Source: Spirosoma sp. KCTC 42546 | GTDB taxonomy: Bacteria; Bacteroidota; Bacteroidia; Cytophagales; Spirosomataceae | Assembly (NCBI RefSeq): GCF_006965485.1 | Contig: NZ_CP041360.1 | Location: 4,196,501 to 4,260,500, forward strand | Direction: 5' to 3' | DNA: 64,000 bases | In this document: positions 52,881 to 61,145 of the stretch, in pieces | Position numbering within the stretch: the stretch's first letter is position 1 | Layout: each line of letters opens with the position of its first letter | Notes under the pieces: generated by a model | Database searches by the model: none | The model's input: only the letters and a program-made list of their open reading frames with translations | What the model was told of the DNA's origin: nothing | Translations under genes and position numbers: made by a program

Positions 52881-55457
52881 TTAATTGCCCACCATAAACA
52901 CAGCGTTGCTAAATAGTAGCTTACCATTGTACCAGAATCCCCGGAAGAGTGGGTCATCGGCCAGATACACGATGCTACCACGGCCATAGGTTTGGACGCC
53001 CATCAGCAGGGTGTTTTTCAATTTCTCTTTGGCGTTTTTACCCGAAAAACCAGCTACGTAGTTGTCGGTTTTCAAATACCCTACATTCCACCCATCTTTC
53101 AGGAATTCAAAGTTAAAGGCATTTTGCACGAGCGAATAATACCCTCCTGTAAGCCCATAGCCCAGTGGGTGGCTTGTATCTACGTTCACCCGATAAATAC
53201 TCCCTGGAATATCGTCAGAAATGGCTGCCCGCTCCCGGTTGATATAGAGTTTAAGCGAATCAACAGCACTGCTTTTTTTAGCTTTGTCCTTGTCGGCTGA
53301 CTTATCTTCTTTCTCTTTCAGTTCGAAACCCTCTTTACCAGCCAGAAAAGCAGCGGCCCGCTCCATAGCAATGAGTTTCCCCCCTGCCCGTACCCACTCT
53401 TTGATCGCCGATAGGTTCTTCTCGTTCAGGAAACGCCCGTAATTGTAGTTCGTTGGCAGGATTAACACGTCTAGTTTACTCCATTCTATTGTTCCCAGCG
53501 AATTGCCATCGAGCAACGAGATCGGGTAATTCAGCTCCTGATCGAAAAAATGCCAGACTTCACCCGCCGACGGTGGTGGCGTACCATCGCCGAGCACAAC
53601 ACCCACGCGCGGTGCTTTCAACCCCGTTACATAATCCGAACCGAAGTCGGAACCAGTCGTTACAAAGCCCGTTTGTACGGCCACGATCTCGGCACCCGCC
53701 TGAGTGGCCGCCTGCGATACCAGCGCGCCCAGTCGATCACCAATGCGTTCGTTCCCTGTTCGGGTGATGATCAACGTGCCAGAGGGATAGGTTTTACCCT
53801 CTACTTCAAATTGTTTTTCTGCCGCTCTAACTCTGATTTTCTGCTTTAGTAAAGCTGCCAGTGTTTGTACGGCTGGCAACGACTGCCAGCGAACGAGGTA
53901 AGCATAGGCAGAGGCTGGCACAACTGCAGGAGTAGGCGCTGTTGGTGCTGTCGTGGCGGGGGTCAGGCGGGCGGGGATACCAAAGGTTTGCAATCCAAAG
54001 GCGTACGGTAGTGACCAGGCCGTAATGTCGTAGGTAGCTGAGTCTTCCAGAGCCGAATTCTGTTCAAACAGAATTTTCAGCAAGGTTGATTTGGGCTGGT
54101 ATGCACTAATCACGATATCATCGGCACCCACCGAAACGGTCTTATCCGTCTTCTGCGTGGTATAATTGAACCCAGCCGCAACCGTCTGCGCTTTACCAGC
54201 GTAGCCAAAACTAATTTTATTCCGTTCCAGCAGTTGCTGCAAGGCCTTCAACCTGCCGGCATCTCCGTTCGATTTGATCACATAACTCTTGTAGGGCCCA
54301 ATGGGTGTGTTGCGGGCTTTATCGAAAAACTGACCGAACTCTTTTACCACTTCAGCGGGTCGGTCGGCTACAGACTCCAAGGTGGCAATACTGGCAGTAT
54401 AGTGGTGATCGATCCGCTGGCGAAGGGTTAGGGTATCGCCATCGGCTTTTTCTATAGCCAAACCGGCGCGGCCACTCCCACCCTGCTCATACGTCATACC
54501 AATAGCACCGTTGTAGGTCGGATAGGTATCGCCATAACTGGGATAAAATAAGTCAAAACGTTCCCGGGTGTAGTAGAGCCATCCATTTTTATCGAAATAC
54601 CGACTGCAATACTCCCCAATCGTTTGCTGGAATTTCCGTTGGTAGGGTGTGATATCTTCGTGATAGGGCTTGGCCGACGGTGCAAAATAATAAGGGCTCT
54701 CTACACTCATTTCGTGAAAATCGCCGTGCAGTTGAGGCATCCACTGCTGATACAGCGCCATCCGTTGCTGGGTGATTTCCTGCGTTTGCCAGGCCCAGTC
54801 GCGGTTCGGATCGAAGAGGTAATGCGTGTAGCGCCCACCTGGCCAGGGTTCACTGTGCTCCCGGGCAAAAGGCGTTGGGTTCGCGTTACGCCCCAACATT
54901 TGATTGTACCAGTTCACGTAGCGATCGTGGCCATCGGGATTCAAACCGGGATCGAGAATCACGACTGTTGAGTTCATAATTTTCTGCGATACGGCATCGG
55001 AGGTATTCAGAAGCCGGTACAGTACATCCATAAATGCTTCTGAGCTTACGGCTTCGTTGCCGTGAACGTTGTAGCTGAGCCAGGCAATAGGTGGTTGGGT
55101 AGCCGACGTCGGATTCCCCTCCATTAAGCCAATCCGTTTTAGATTATTGGTCCGAATTTCTTCCAGACGTGCCATATTGGCTTCAGAACCCAGGGCCACT
55201 ACCATAAGCTGTCGGCCTTCGTAGGTTGTTCCATATGGAATCAGTTTAATCCGGTTGGGCAGTTGTTTGGCTACCTGTTCGGCGTAGGCCAGTACACGAT
55301 GGTGGGGGGTAAATCGGTCGCCAATCTTATAGCCAAGAAACTGAGCCGGTGATACTAAGGTAGTTGACGAAGCGGTAGGTGTTTGAGCCTGAGCAGACTC
55401 AGAGGAAACTGTCAGCGACGCGACCGTCAGAGCTGCCAGCAATAAAACGTGTTTCAT
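52881..55457 (-). CDS. Exported M14 zinc carboxypeptidase with C-terminal GATase-like domain
   Basis: This 858-residue protein has a signal peptide (about 1-25). The zinc site HxxE is His132 and Glu135 in YNVHGNEA, and the third ligand is in QLHGDFHEMS. LDPGLNPDGHDRYVNWYNQM and DPNRDWAWQTQ are M14 substrate-pocket motifs, and the general base Glu is probably in MTYEQGGSGRAG. The second half (about 430-858) has a flavodoxin-like or class-I amidotransferase-like look (GDGTPPPSAGEVWHFFDQEL, KLDVLILPTNYNYGRF). It should trim C-terminal residues from peptides in the periplasm. The fused domain has no assigned role. Confidence 0.9.
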   Translation of the reverse strand: MKHVLLLAALTVASLTVSSESAQAQTPTASSTTLVSPAQFLGYKIGDRFTPHHRVLAYAEQVAKQLPNRIKLIPYGTTYEGRQLMVVALGSEANMARLEEIRTNNLKRIGLMEGNPTSATQPPIAWLSYNVHGNEAVSSEAFMDVLYRLLNTSDAVSQKIMNSTVVILDPGLNPDGHDRYVNWYNQMLGRNANPTPFAREHSEPWPGGRYTHYLFDPNRDWAWQTQEITQQRMALYQQWMPQLHGDFHEMSVESPYYFAPSAKPYHEDITPYQRKFQQTIGEYCSRYFDKNGWLYYTRERFDLFYPSYGDTYPTYNGAIGMTYEQGGSGRAGLAIEKADGDTLTLRQRIDHHYTASIATLESVADRPAEVVKEFGQFFDKARNTPIGPYKSYVIKSNGDAGRLKALQQLLERNKISFGYAGKAQTVAAGFNYTTQKTDKTVSVGADDIVISAYQPKSTLLKILFEQNSALEDSATYDITAWSLPYAFGLQTFGIPARLTPATTAPTAPTPAVVPASAYAYLVRWQSLPAVQTLAALLKQKIRVRAAEKQFEVEGKTYPSGTLIITRTGNERIGDRLGALVSQAATQAGAEIVAVQTGFVTTGSDFGSDYVTGLKAPRVGVVLGDGTPPPSAGEVWHFFDQELNYPISLLDGNSLGTIEWSKLDVLILPTNYNYGRFLNEKNLSAIKEWVRAGGKLIAMERAAAFLAGKEGFELKEKEDKSADKDKAKKSSAVDSLKLYINRERAAISDDIPGSIYRVNVDTSHPLGYGLTGGYYSLVQNAFNFEFLKDGWNVGYLKTDNYVAGFSGKNAKEKLKNTLLMGVQTYGRGSIVYLADDPLFRGFWYNGKLLFSNAVFMVGN

Positions 55458-55492
55458 GTAGGTGATGAAAAAAAATGGAAAGCTAACCTCCT

Positions 55493-55500
55493 CAAAAATA
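55493..55500 (-). promoter_or_regulatory. -7-like element (TATTTTTG) for the M14 gene
   Basis: Minus-strand TATTTTTG fits TAnnTTTG and lies about 36 bp upstream of the start. A TTTG is 15 bp further up, so the -33 part is uncertain. Confidence 0.4.
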
Positions 55501-55551
55501 GCAGTAAATCGGCCACAAACCCTTTTTTTAGAAAAATTTTAGTGGAGTGTG

Positions 55552-55581
55552 TTGCATTTAAAAAACATTGCCTTACCTTTG
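55552..55581 (+). promoter_or_regulatory. Strong Bacteroidota promoter of tRNA-Glu
   Basis: TTG at 55552-55554 and TACCTTTG at 55574-55581 are separated by 19 bp, a full match to the Bacteroidota housekeeping consensus. The predicted transcript start is near 55588, about 54 bp ahead of the tRNA. Confidence 0.8.
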
Positions 55582-55641
55582 CACCACGATTCGCCACCAG
55601 GGCAGCCAGAAAGCTAAACTGATGGGTCTTTTAAACAAGAC

Positions 55642-55713
55642 GGCCGATTCGTCTAGCGGTTAGGACATCGCCCTTTCACGGCGGTAACACGGGTTCGATT
55701 CCCGTATCGGTCA
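55642..55713 (+). tRNA. tRNA-Glu (UUC)
   Basis: The acceptor arms GGCCGAT and ATCGGTC pair over 7 bp. The D-arm region TCTAGCGGTTAGGA, anticodon loop CCTTTCACG with anticodon TTC, and T-loop GGTTCGATTCC are all present. CCA is not encoded. It has its own promoter and a terminator 25 bp downstream, so it is a single-gene unit. Confidence 0.96.
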
Positions 55714-55737
55714 CTAACATTTGCAACGCGGTTGCGC

Positions 55738-55774
55738 AAAAAGCCTCAAAATCTCCGTATTTTGAGGCTTTTTT
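55738..55774 (+). terminator. Terminator of tRNA-Glu
   Basis: AAAAAGCCTCAAAAT and its complement enclose a 6-base loop (CTCCGT) and end in a T-run. Confidence 0.93.
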
Positions 55775-55799
55775 GTTTAGCTCTCCCGTCCTTAAAAAG

Positions 55800-55829
55800 G
55801 GATCAAATCGGATCAATTCGGATCAAGGT
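55800..55829. repeat. Three tandem 10-bp GGATCAAnnn repeats
   Basis: GGATCAAATC, GGATCAATTC and GGATCAAGGT follow in tandem, the third forming the outer end of the ISAon1-type element's left inverted repeat. Confidence 0.7.
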
Positions 55830-55891
55830 CAAAAGTTGTGGAGGGCGTTGTATTTTTCTAGGTTTGTGGTTTCACCCAAGTCTAGCTCGTT

Positions 55892-56263
55892 TTGGAAAGT
55901 TTCTTGCCCCTGGTCGAATACCTTTTACCTGATTTCATCCTAACCTATTACCACTTAACTCGCGTCGAATCCGCTTCCGAAGTACTTCATCTGTATCTGG
56001 AAGAGAAAACCTATGACGAGTCGGCTAAGCCAAAAGCCGAGCTGCTATCCAAGGGCTTTCTACCAGAAATCACTATTCAGGACTTCCCCATTCGAGACAA
56101 GCGCGTGTTTCTGCACATTAAACGCCGTCGGTGGCTCAATACCCAGACTCAAAAAGTGGAAACCAGGGACTGGAATCAAGTGGCAAAAGGCACGCGAATG
56201 ATGACAGACTTCGCGCTTTTTTTAAACCAGATTGACGGATTCCTCCCCCCACAGTACCAATAG
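55892..56263 (+). CDS. ISAon1-type transposase, N-terminal region (orfA)
   Basis: This 123-residue frame starts at a TTG (no ATG is available) and encodes the N-terminal, probably DNA-binding part: FILTYYHLTRVESASEVLHL, LEEKTYDESAKPKAELLSKG, KRRRWLNTQTQKVETRDWNQ and the VAKGTRMMTDFALFLNQID linker. It overlaps orfB by 32 bases in the +1 relation. A run of six C at 56245-56250 lies in the overlap and is the likely shift site. Full-length transposase would be about 440 residues. Confidence 0.8.
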   Translation: MESFLPLVEYLLPDFILTYYHLTRVESASEVLHLYLEEKTYDESAKPKAELLSKGFLPEITIQDFPIRDKRVFLHIKRRRWLNTQTQKVETRDWNQVAKGTRMMTDFALFLNQIDGFLPPQYQ

Positions 56264-57218
56264 CCTTGGCCGTCTTTATGGGGTGGATGGCCATCAGCTG
56301 ACACGGCAATACCGAATCGAGTTAAGTGAGTTTTCAACTTGGGATCAACGAACTCATGCCAAGCAGTGGCTTTTGTATCCTCAGAATCTGGGGCCGCACC
56401 TGTCGCTGGATGAAACGAGTCTATCCCAGGGCGAGCTCTATACGATTCTGACCAATAAGGCCGCCAAAGGGGGCAAGGGAAGCATCGTGGCTATTGTAGC
56501 AGGAACGAAGGCCGAAACGGTGATTGAGATCTTGCGTAAGTTGCCTGAAAACCAGCGTAAAAAGGTACAGGAGATTACCTTAGACATGGCAGGGAACATG
56601 GGGCTGATCGCTAAAAAATGTTTCCCTAAGGCTACCCAGGTAACCGACCGTTTCCATGTGCAGCAACTCGCTCTGGAGGCTGTTCAGGACATGCGCATCC
56701 ACTACCGCTGGCAAGCCCTGGATGCGGAGAATGAGGCCCTTGAGCAGGCCAAGCTCAACCAGATCGACTATCAACCAGAGTTACTTTCCAATGGTGACAC
56801 GGTGAAACAACTACTGGCACGTAGCCGCTATATACTTTATAAAAAGTCGATTGATTGGACTCAAAGCCAGCAGGAGCGGGCCAATCTGCTGTTTGATCGC
56901 TACCCAGATTTGAAGAGGGCTTATGAGTTGAGTCAATCCCTGAGCCACATCTTTGAGAATACCACCGACAAGCTCTACGGCTTAGCTCGGTTGGCTAAAT
57001 GGCATGAAAAAGTCCGACAGGCTGGTTTCAAAGCTTTTAATACGGTAGCCCGTTCCATCCAGAACCACTACACCACTATCCTCAATTATTTTGACAACCG
57101 CAGCACGAATGCTTCGGCGGAGTCCTTTAATGCCAAGATCAAAGCCTTTCGGGCGCAGTTTAGAGGGGTGCGTAATGTGGAATTCTTCCTATATCGGCTC
57201 ACTCAGTTATATGCTTAA
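56232..57218 (+). CDS. ISAon1-type transposase, catalytic region (orfB)
   Basis: This 328-residue frame, opened only by a TTG, carries the ISL3-like DDE domain: LSLDETSLSQGELY (first Asp), EITLDMAGNMGLIAKKCFPK, VTDRFHVQQLALEAVQDMR (second Asp), and NASAESFNAKIKAFRAQF with the Glu near the C-terminus. The absence of an ATG and the position of the C-run argue that it is normally made as a fusion with orfA by +1 frameshift or transcript slippage. The reading frame is intact to the end, so the element may be active. Confidence 0.85.
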   Translation: MTDSSPHSTNSLGRLYGVDGHQLTRQYRIELSEFSTWDQRTHAKQWLLYPQNLGPHLSLDETSLSQGELYTILTNKAAKGGKGSIVAIVAGTKAETVIEILRKLPENQRKKVQEITLDMAGNMGLIAKKCFPKATQVTDRFHVQQLALEAVQDMRIHYRWQALDAENEALEQAKLNQIDYQPELLSNGDTVKQLLARSRYILYKKSIDWTQSQQERANLLFDRYPDLKRAYELSQSLSHIFENTTDKLYGLARLAKWHEKVRQAGFKAFNTVARSIQNHYTTILNYFDNRSTNASAESFNAKIKAFRAQFRGVRNVEFFLYRLTQLYA

Positions 57219-57259
57219 TCTAAGACGCTCCACAAATATTGTCCTTGATCCATCAATTC

Positions 57260-57330
57260 CAAAAGTTGTGGAGGGCGTTGTATTTATCCAGGTTTGTGCG
57301 TTTAATCAAATCTGACTGTTCTGGCAAATT
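57260..57330 (+). mobile_element. Solo left-end fragment of a second ISAon1-type element
   Basis: Bases 57260-57285 repeat 55830-55855 exactly for 26 bp in direct orientation, and weaker similarity continues to about 57330. No right end or transposase follows. From here to 57616 there is no gene. Confidence 0.75.
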
Positions 57331-57478
57331 GATTACCTGTCATTCAGCTTCTCTTACCCGAGTTTATTCCTAAGAGGTTCAACTTGATCTCTATCGATCG
57401 ACAATCGGCAGGATGGTGGAGTTCGAAATTTTTCCATCTGAGACCATACAGTTTTTCTTTCAATTTAATACTCTCCCC

Positions 57479-57605
57479 TTATAATACAAACAAAATATAT
57501 CAATTCACGAAATTGTGACTAACAATAGGCCTCTCTATATCATTTAAGGACTAAACTCTGGAAACAATTAGAGCTACATACAGTTTATAATACAAATAAA
57601 ACATA
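57479..57605. repeat. Duplicated TTATAATACAAA upstream element
   Basis: A 21-bp segment at 57479-57499 recurs at 57585-57605 with 19 matches; each is preceded by a CATACAGT word. The second copy ends 12 bp before the next start codon. Confidence 0.5.
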
Positions 57606-57616
57606 AACTCAACACT

Positions 57617-57979
57617 ATGAAAATCGAAGTAGAGAAAGGTCAGGACAAAACACTATTGACAGATGGCCAGCAGCAAGTAACTGTTACGGACATTGAGGAA
57701 GGCACCAGTGAATACAAAGGCATTCCATTTTTTGCCGTTCGCTTCGAAAATGATGAGGGGTATATATCCCAGCGTTTTTACCAGTCTCAGGCAGGAATGC
57801 CCGCTATTATAGGTTTGTTTGAAATGGCTGGAGTTCCCGTTGAAGCAGGAAAAGAACTGGACACAAAACAACTAATGGGTAAGGAAATGATAATTGAAGT
57901 AGGCGAACGGTCCTATACCGATCCTGAAAGCCATAATGAACGGACGTTGAAGCAAGCCGTGAATTTTTTAGTAAGCTAA
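57617..57979 (+). CDS. Small acidic protein of unknown function
   Basis: This 120-residue protein has no membrane segment or signal peptide. It begins MKIEVEKGQDKTLLTDGQQQ and has a beta-rich first half (VTVTDIEEGTSEYKGIPFFA, RFENDEGYISQRFY), a helical middle (MPAIIGLFEMAGVPVEAGKE) and a final LMGKEMIIEVGERSYTDPES. The layout weakly recalls DUF669-type single-strand-binding phage proteins, but I would not assign that. It is flanked by the ISAon1-type region and a 52-bp palindrome, and has its own AT-rich duplicated upstream element. Confidence 0.6.
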   Translation: MKIEVEKGQDKTLLTDGQQQVTVTDIEEGTSEYKGIPFFAVRFENDEGYISQRFYQSQAGMPAIIGLFEMAGVPVEAGKELDTKQLMGKEMIIEVGERSYTDPESHNERTLKQAVNFLVS

Positions 57980-58048
57980 CTGGGATTTCGTCAGTGGTTG
58001 CTTAACAGGCATCCAAAAAATCAGCGACAAACCTTTAGTAAATAGGTT

Positions 58049-58100
58049 TATATTACAAACAGGCAGCTCGTCAATTGACGAGCTGCCTGTTTGTAATATA
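58049..58100. terminator. 52-bp perfect palindrome, bidirectional terminator
   Basis: Arms of 26 bp meet without spacer at TCAATTGA (58071-58078). The inner word is CAGGCAGCTCGTC and the outer ends are TATATTACAAA. It lies between convergent genes. A smaller CTATCGATT/AATCGATAG pair follows near 58121-58142. Confidence 0.88.
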
Positions 58101-58185
58101 ATTATTGATAGCTGGATTTCCTATCGATTATCAATCGATAGTTTATGAAAACGTGCGTCCAATCTAAATTCCAGATATATACCTG

Positions 58186-58569
58186 TTAAGATTCTTGACT
58201 CTGCTCCTGAGGTTCTTCAACTAGCTGTTCCTCAACAGGTTGCTCAACAATAGGTCGTATGCTAACCGTGTTGGTTCCGCTTATTTTTACCCGATATTCC
58301 CAGTCTCTTTGGGCTTTGTTGCCAAAGTATTCTTTAAGCGAAGGATGAGAAAAACTGGCTCCATGCTTCGACGTTTTCTTCCGTTCAATTGGGCAATGAA
58401 TTCGCTGATCATTCGGAAGGGTTACTACGACAATTTTACCGTGTTCCCCAAAATATGAATCAACACCGGCTGGCACATTTACAATACCTTGTTTGTGACT
58501 GGCTAACTGTGCGGTGATCGTAAATGCGGGTTGACTCGGTAGATTACTCGGTGGATTGCCTGTAGACAT
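58186..58569 (-). CDS. Small protein with acidic Glu/Gln-rich tail, unknown function
   Basis: This 127-residue protein starts with a Pro/Ser-rich tail (MSTGNPPSNLPSQPAF), has a beta-rich core (FTITAQLASHKQGIVNVPAG, IVVVTLPNDQRIHCPIERKK, DWEYRVKISGTNTVSIRPIV) and ends in a repetitive VEEQLVEEPQEQSQES tail. There is no export signal or membrane helix. No family is recognised. It faces the 120-residue unknown gene across the 52-bp palindrome. Confidence 0.6.
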   Translation of the reverse strand: MSTGNPPSNLPSQPAFTITAQLASHKQGIVNVPAGVDSYFGEHGKIVVVTLPNDQRIHCPIERKKTSKHGASFSHPSLKEYFGNKAQRDWEYRVKISGTNTVSIRPIVEQPVEEQLVEEPQEQSQES

Positions 58570-58726
58570 GAGACTTGCTTATTGTGAAGCACAAAGGTAT
58601 ATAATAATAAAATCAGTAATTTACTATGTTGCCTAGAATTTAGAGTATAGCTTAGCTTAATTTAAGCTGAGTGTACGCTAAATTCTATTTATTTGTTCAT
58701 AAGTTGACTTTATTGCCTCCTCAGGC

Positions 58727-59230
58727 TCATTTCTGCCACGCATCCAATAACCGACGGATCATAATAATTTCCCCCACATGATACGCCGTATGATCAGCGG
58801 TGAGCATAGCCTCGCGAAGTAAGTTTTGCCCATCCCCATGGGCAAATGGTGTGTACAGGTCGGACTGAGGGTCATTCAATAGGCCAACGAAGGCGTCGCG
58901 ATCCTCCCGAACCTGATCGATTGCCTGTTGCCAGACGGCCTCATTTTCAGGAGCCTCTGCTTTCGTCCAGTACCCTGTTGGCCAGGGAGGGGATTGATGA
59001 TCCGCATTCCGGGAAAATTCGAGAATATCCCATTGCACCGTTCGGATGTGGTCTACTAGCTGCCAAATACTATACGGAAGCTTGTCTGGCTTTATTCCCC
59101 GTAGCTCACCCGGTAACTCGTTTACGGCATTGTCGAATGACTGATGGGCATTACTACCGGTTAATAAGCTAATTAGTTGCTGGCGGACGGCTACGTCCTG
59201 ATCGGCACTAACTTGATTGGGTTGGGCCAT
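58727..59230 (-). CDS. DinB/YfiT-family protein
   Basis: This 167-residue cytoplasmic four-helix-bundle protein of the DinB superfamily probably binds a divalent metal through histidines at IWQLVDHIRTVQWDILEFSR and TADHTAYHVGEIIMIRRLL. Members include thiol transferases and damage-inducible proteins of unknown activity. The family residues and length are normal. It is divergent from the PIG3-type reductase gene, with a 120-bp gap. Confidence 0.88.
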   Translation of the reverse strand: MAQPNQVSADQDVAVRQQLISLLTGSNAHQSFDNAVNELPGELRGIKPDKLPYSIWQLVDHIRTVQWDILEFSRNADHQSPPWPTGYWTKAEAPENEAVWQQAIDQVREDRDAFVGLLNDPQSDLYTPFAHGDGQNLLREAMLTADHTAYHVGEIIMIRRLLDAWQK

Positions 59231-59352
59231 GATGATTGACGTCGGTTCTGTTAAAGACTACCTGTAATGATCGCTGATTGTTATGTTTTTTTATGATTTT
59301 ACGAACCGTAACATAAACGATACGTCTTTGTTAATGATCCCAACGAGCAATT

Positions 59353-60318
59353 ATGAAAGCAATCATTATAACCCAACCCGGTGGCAGTACTGTACTCCAA
59401 TTTCAGGAACGGCCTGTTCCACAACCCGAACATGGTCAAGTCCTGATTCGGGTACGGGCGGCTGGCGTCAATAGAAGTGATATTCTTCTGAGACAAGGTG
59501 GCTATGGCATGAATCCGGCAGGGCAGATTCCAGGTCTTGAAGTAGCGGGAACTGTTGAGGCATGCGGCCCCACTAGCAGCCGTTGGCAGATTGGCGACCA
59601 ACTTTGCGCGCTCATCAGCGGGGGTGGTTATGCTGAATATGTAGCCGTTGATGAACGCCATTGCCTGCCTATTCCACCAAGTCTATCCTTTGTTGAAGCA
59701 GCTTCACTCCCTGAAACTGTTCTGACAGTCTGGTCAACGGTTTTTCAGTGGGCGCACCTGACATCGGGAGAAAATTTTCTGGTGCATGGTGGTAGCAGTG
59801 GCATTGGTGTTACCGCCATTCAGTTAGCAAAAGCGTTCGGTGCCCATGCCTATGCAACCGCAGGCAGCGATGAAAAATGTACGGCCTGCGAGCAGCTTGG
59901 TGCAGTAAAATGTATCAACTATAAACTAGAAGATTTTGAGCAGGCGCTGCAGGAAGTACAATTAAACGTCGTTCTGGATATGGTTGGCGGTGATTACACG
60001 CCTAAAAACCTCCGCCTACTGGCTACCGACGGACGACTGATGTTTATCAATGCCATGCAGGGCGCCGATAGTCAGATCCACATTCCAACGCTGATGCAGA
60101 AGCGTATAACGATCAGCGGCAGTATGCTCAAACCACGAGATGCCAATTTCAAAGCAGCGCTAACGACCGAAGTTGAACAGCAGGTTTGGCCATTGGTAGC
60201 AGATGGGCGATTAAAACCGATTGTCTACCGTACCTTTCCCCTTTCAGAAGCCGCACAGGCTCAAGAACTCATGACTGGCAGTGACCATATCGGCAAAATC
60301 ATCCTTGAAATTCAATAA
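59353..60318 (+). CDS. PIG3-type NAD(P)H quinone oxidoreductase
   Basis: This 321-residue zinc-free MDR enzyme has an N-terminal domain with RAAGVNRSDILLRQGGYG and PGLEVAGTVEACGP, a SLPETVLTVWSTVF segment typical of the PIG3/TP53I3 group, and the Rossmann motif VHGGSSGIGVTAIQLAKAFG (about 144-163). It should reduce quinones using NADPH. It is distinct from the other MDR protein at 30017-30991. The DUF2071 gene begins 14 bp after its stop, so the two are probably cotranscribed. Confidence 0.92.
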   Translation: MKAIIITQPGGSTVLQFQERPVPQPEHGQVLIRVRAAGVNRSDILLRQGGYGMNPAGQIPGLEVAGTVEACGPTSSRWQIGDQLCALISGGGYAEYVAVDERHCLPIPPSLSFVEAASLPETVLTVWSTVFQWAHLTSGENFLVHGGSSGIGVTAIQLAKAFGAHAYATAGSDEKCTACEQLGAVKCINYKLEDFEQALQEVQLNVVLDMVGGDYTPKNLRLLATDGRLMFINAMQGADSQIHIPTLMQKRITISGSMLKPRDANFKAALTTEVEQQVWPLVADGRLKPIVYRTFPLSEAAQAQELMTGSDHIGKIILEIQ

Positions 60319-60332
60319 ACAGCTCCCCCATT

Positions 60333-61070
60333 ATGGCCACTACGTTTCTGACTGCTGAATGGCGAAACTTAATCTTTGCGAATTACGCCCTCGACCGTCA
60401 GGTGCTTGAACCTCTCCTTCCCTATGGAACCGAACTGGACGAGTTCAATGGCGTTTACTACGGAAGCCTCGTAGGCTTTTATTTTCAACATGTGAAACTG
60501 TTCGGGCGGGTTTCTGTGCCTTTTCATCGGCAATTTGAAGAATTCAATCTCCGATTTTATGTCCGACGAAAATCCCCAACGGGCTGGAAGCGAGGGGTCG
60601 TCTTTGTTAAAGAACTCGTTCCCAAACTTGCCATTACGCTAGTGGCGAACACACTGTATGGCGAACCCTACGAAACGCATCCTATGCGCCACCGCTGGGA
60701 CATTCAGGAGAAAACCCAGCAGATCGACTATGAGTGGAAAGTCGGTTCTGCGTGGAATCATATCCGGGTAAGCGCCGACCGTACCGGCCACCCCCTAACC
60801 CCTGAAAGCGAAGAAGCGTTCATCACCGAACACTACTGGGGCTATACGAGACGTGGAGACGGTCGACGTCATGGACCCGGACGTACCTCGGAATACGAAG
60901 TTGTTCACCCACCCTGGAACATTTATCCCGTAACGGATTTTAGTGTTCTGTGCGATGTAGAAAAACTTTACGGCGCTAGGTTCGCGCCTTTTTTTGAGCA
61001 CCCTCCAGCATCCGTTTTTCTGGCCGACGGATCGGCGGTGAGTATACAATCAGGCTCGGAAATTCGGTGA
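60333..61070 (+). CDS. DUF2071 (YqjF) family protein
   Basis: This 245-residue cytoplasmic protein matches DUF2071: FLTAEWRNLIFANYALDRQV, LLPYGTELDEFNGVYYGSLV, EFNLRFYVRRKS, KRGVVFVKELVPKLAITLVA, and TEHYWGYTRRGDG. Related acetoacetate-decarboxylase-like folds bind small carbonyl compounds, but no activity is known. It follows the PIG3-type reductase by 14 bp, so the two may act on the same substrate or stress. Confidence 0.88.
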   Translation: MATTFLTAEWRNLIFANYALDRQVLEPLLPYGTELDEFNGVYYGSLVGFYFQHVKLFGRVSVPFHRQFEEFNLRFYVRRKSPTGWKRGVVFVKELVPKLAITLVANTLYGEPYETHPMRHRWDIQEKTQQIDYEWKVGSAWNHIRVSADRTGHPLTPESEEAFITEHYWGYTRRGDGRRHGPGRTSEYEVVHPPWNIYPVTDFSVLCDVEKLYGARFAPFFEHPPASVFLADGSAVSIQSGSEIR

Positions 61071-61145
61071 AAAATGGAGAAAAATACTTGTTTAAACGCA
61101 GAAAAATGACTATCTTTCGTATAGATAATCAGACAGTTAATCAAC

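Larger units (their letters stand above)
55820..57251 (+). mobile_element. ISAon1-type (ISL3-like) insertion sequence
   Basis: About 1432 bp with terminal inverted repeats of about 24 bp (GGATCAAGG at the tip, TTGTGGAG inside) at 55820-55843 and 57228-57251. It contains two overlapping frames, orfA and orfB. It lies right after the tRNA-Glu terminator. A partial second left end follows it at 57260. Confidence 0.8.

Noticed and set aside
55642..57340. Genomic island integrated at tRNA-Glu
   Set aside because: No integrase or duplicated tRNA end is seen; the nearby IS lies beyond the tRNA terminator.
57617..57979. Assignment of the 120-residue protein as a phage DUF669 protein
   Set aside because: Only a loose resemblance in layout; no phage genes nearby.
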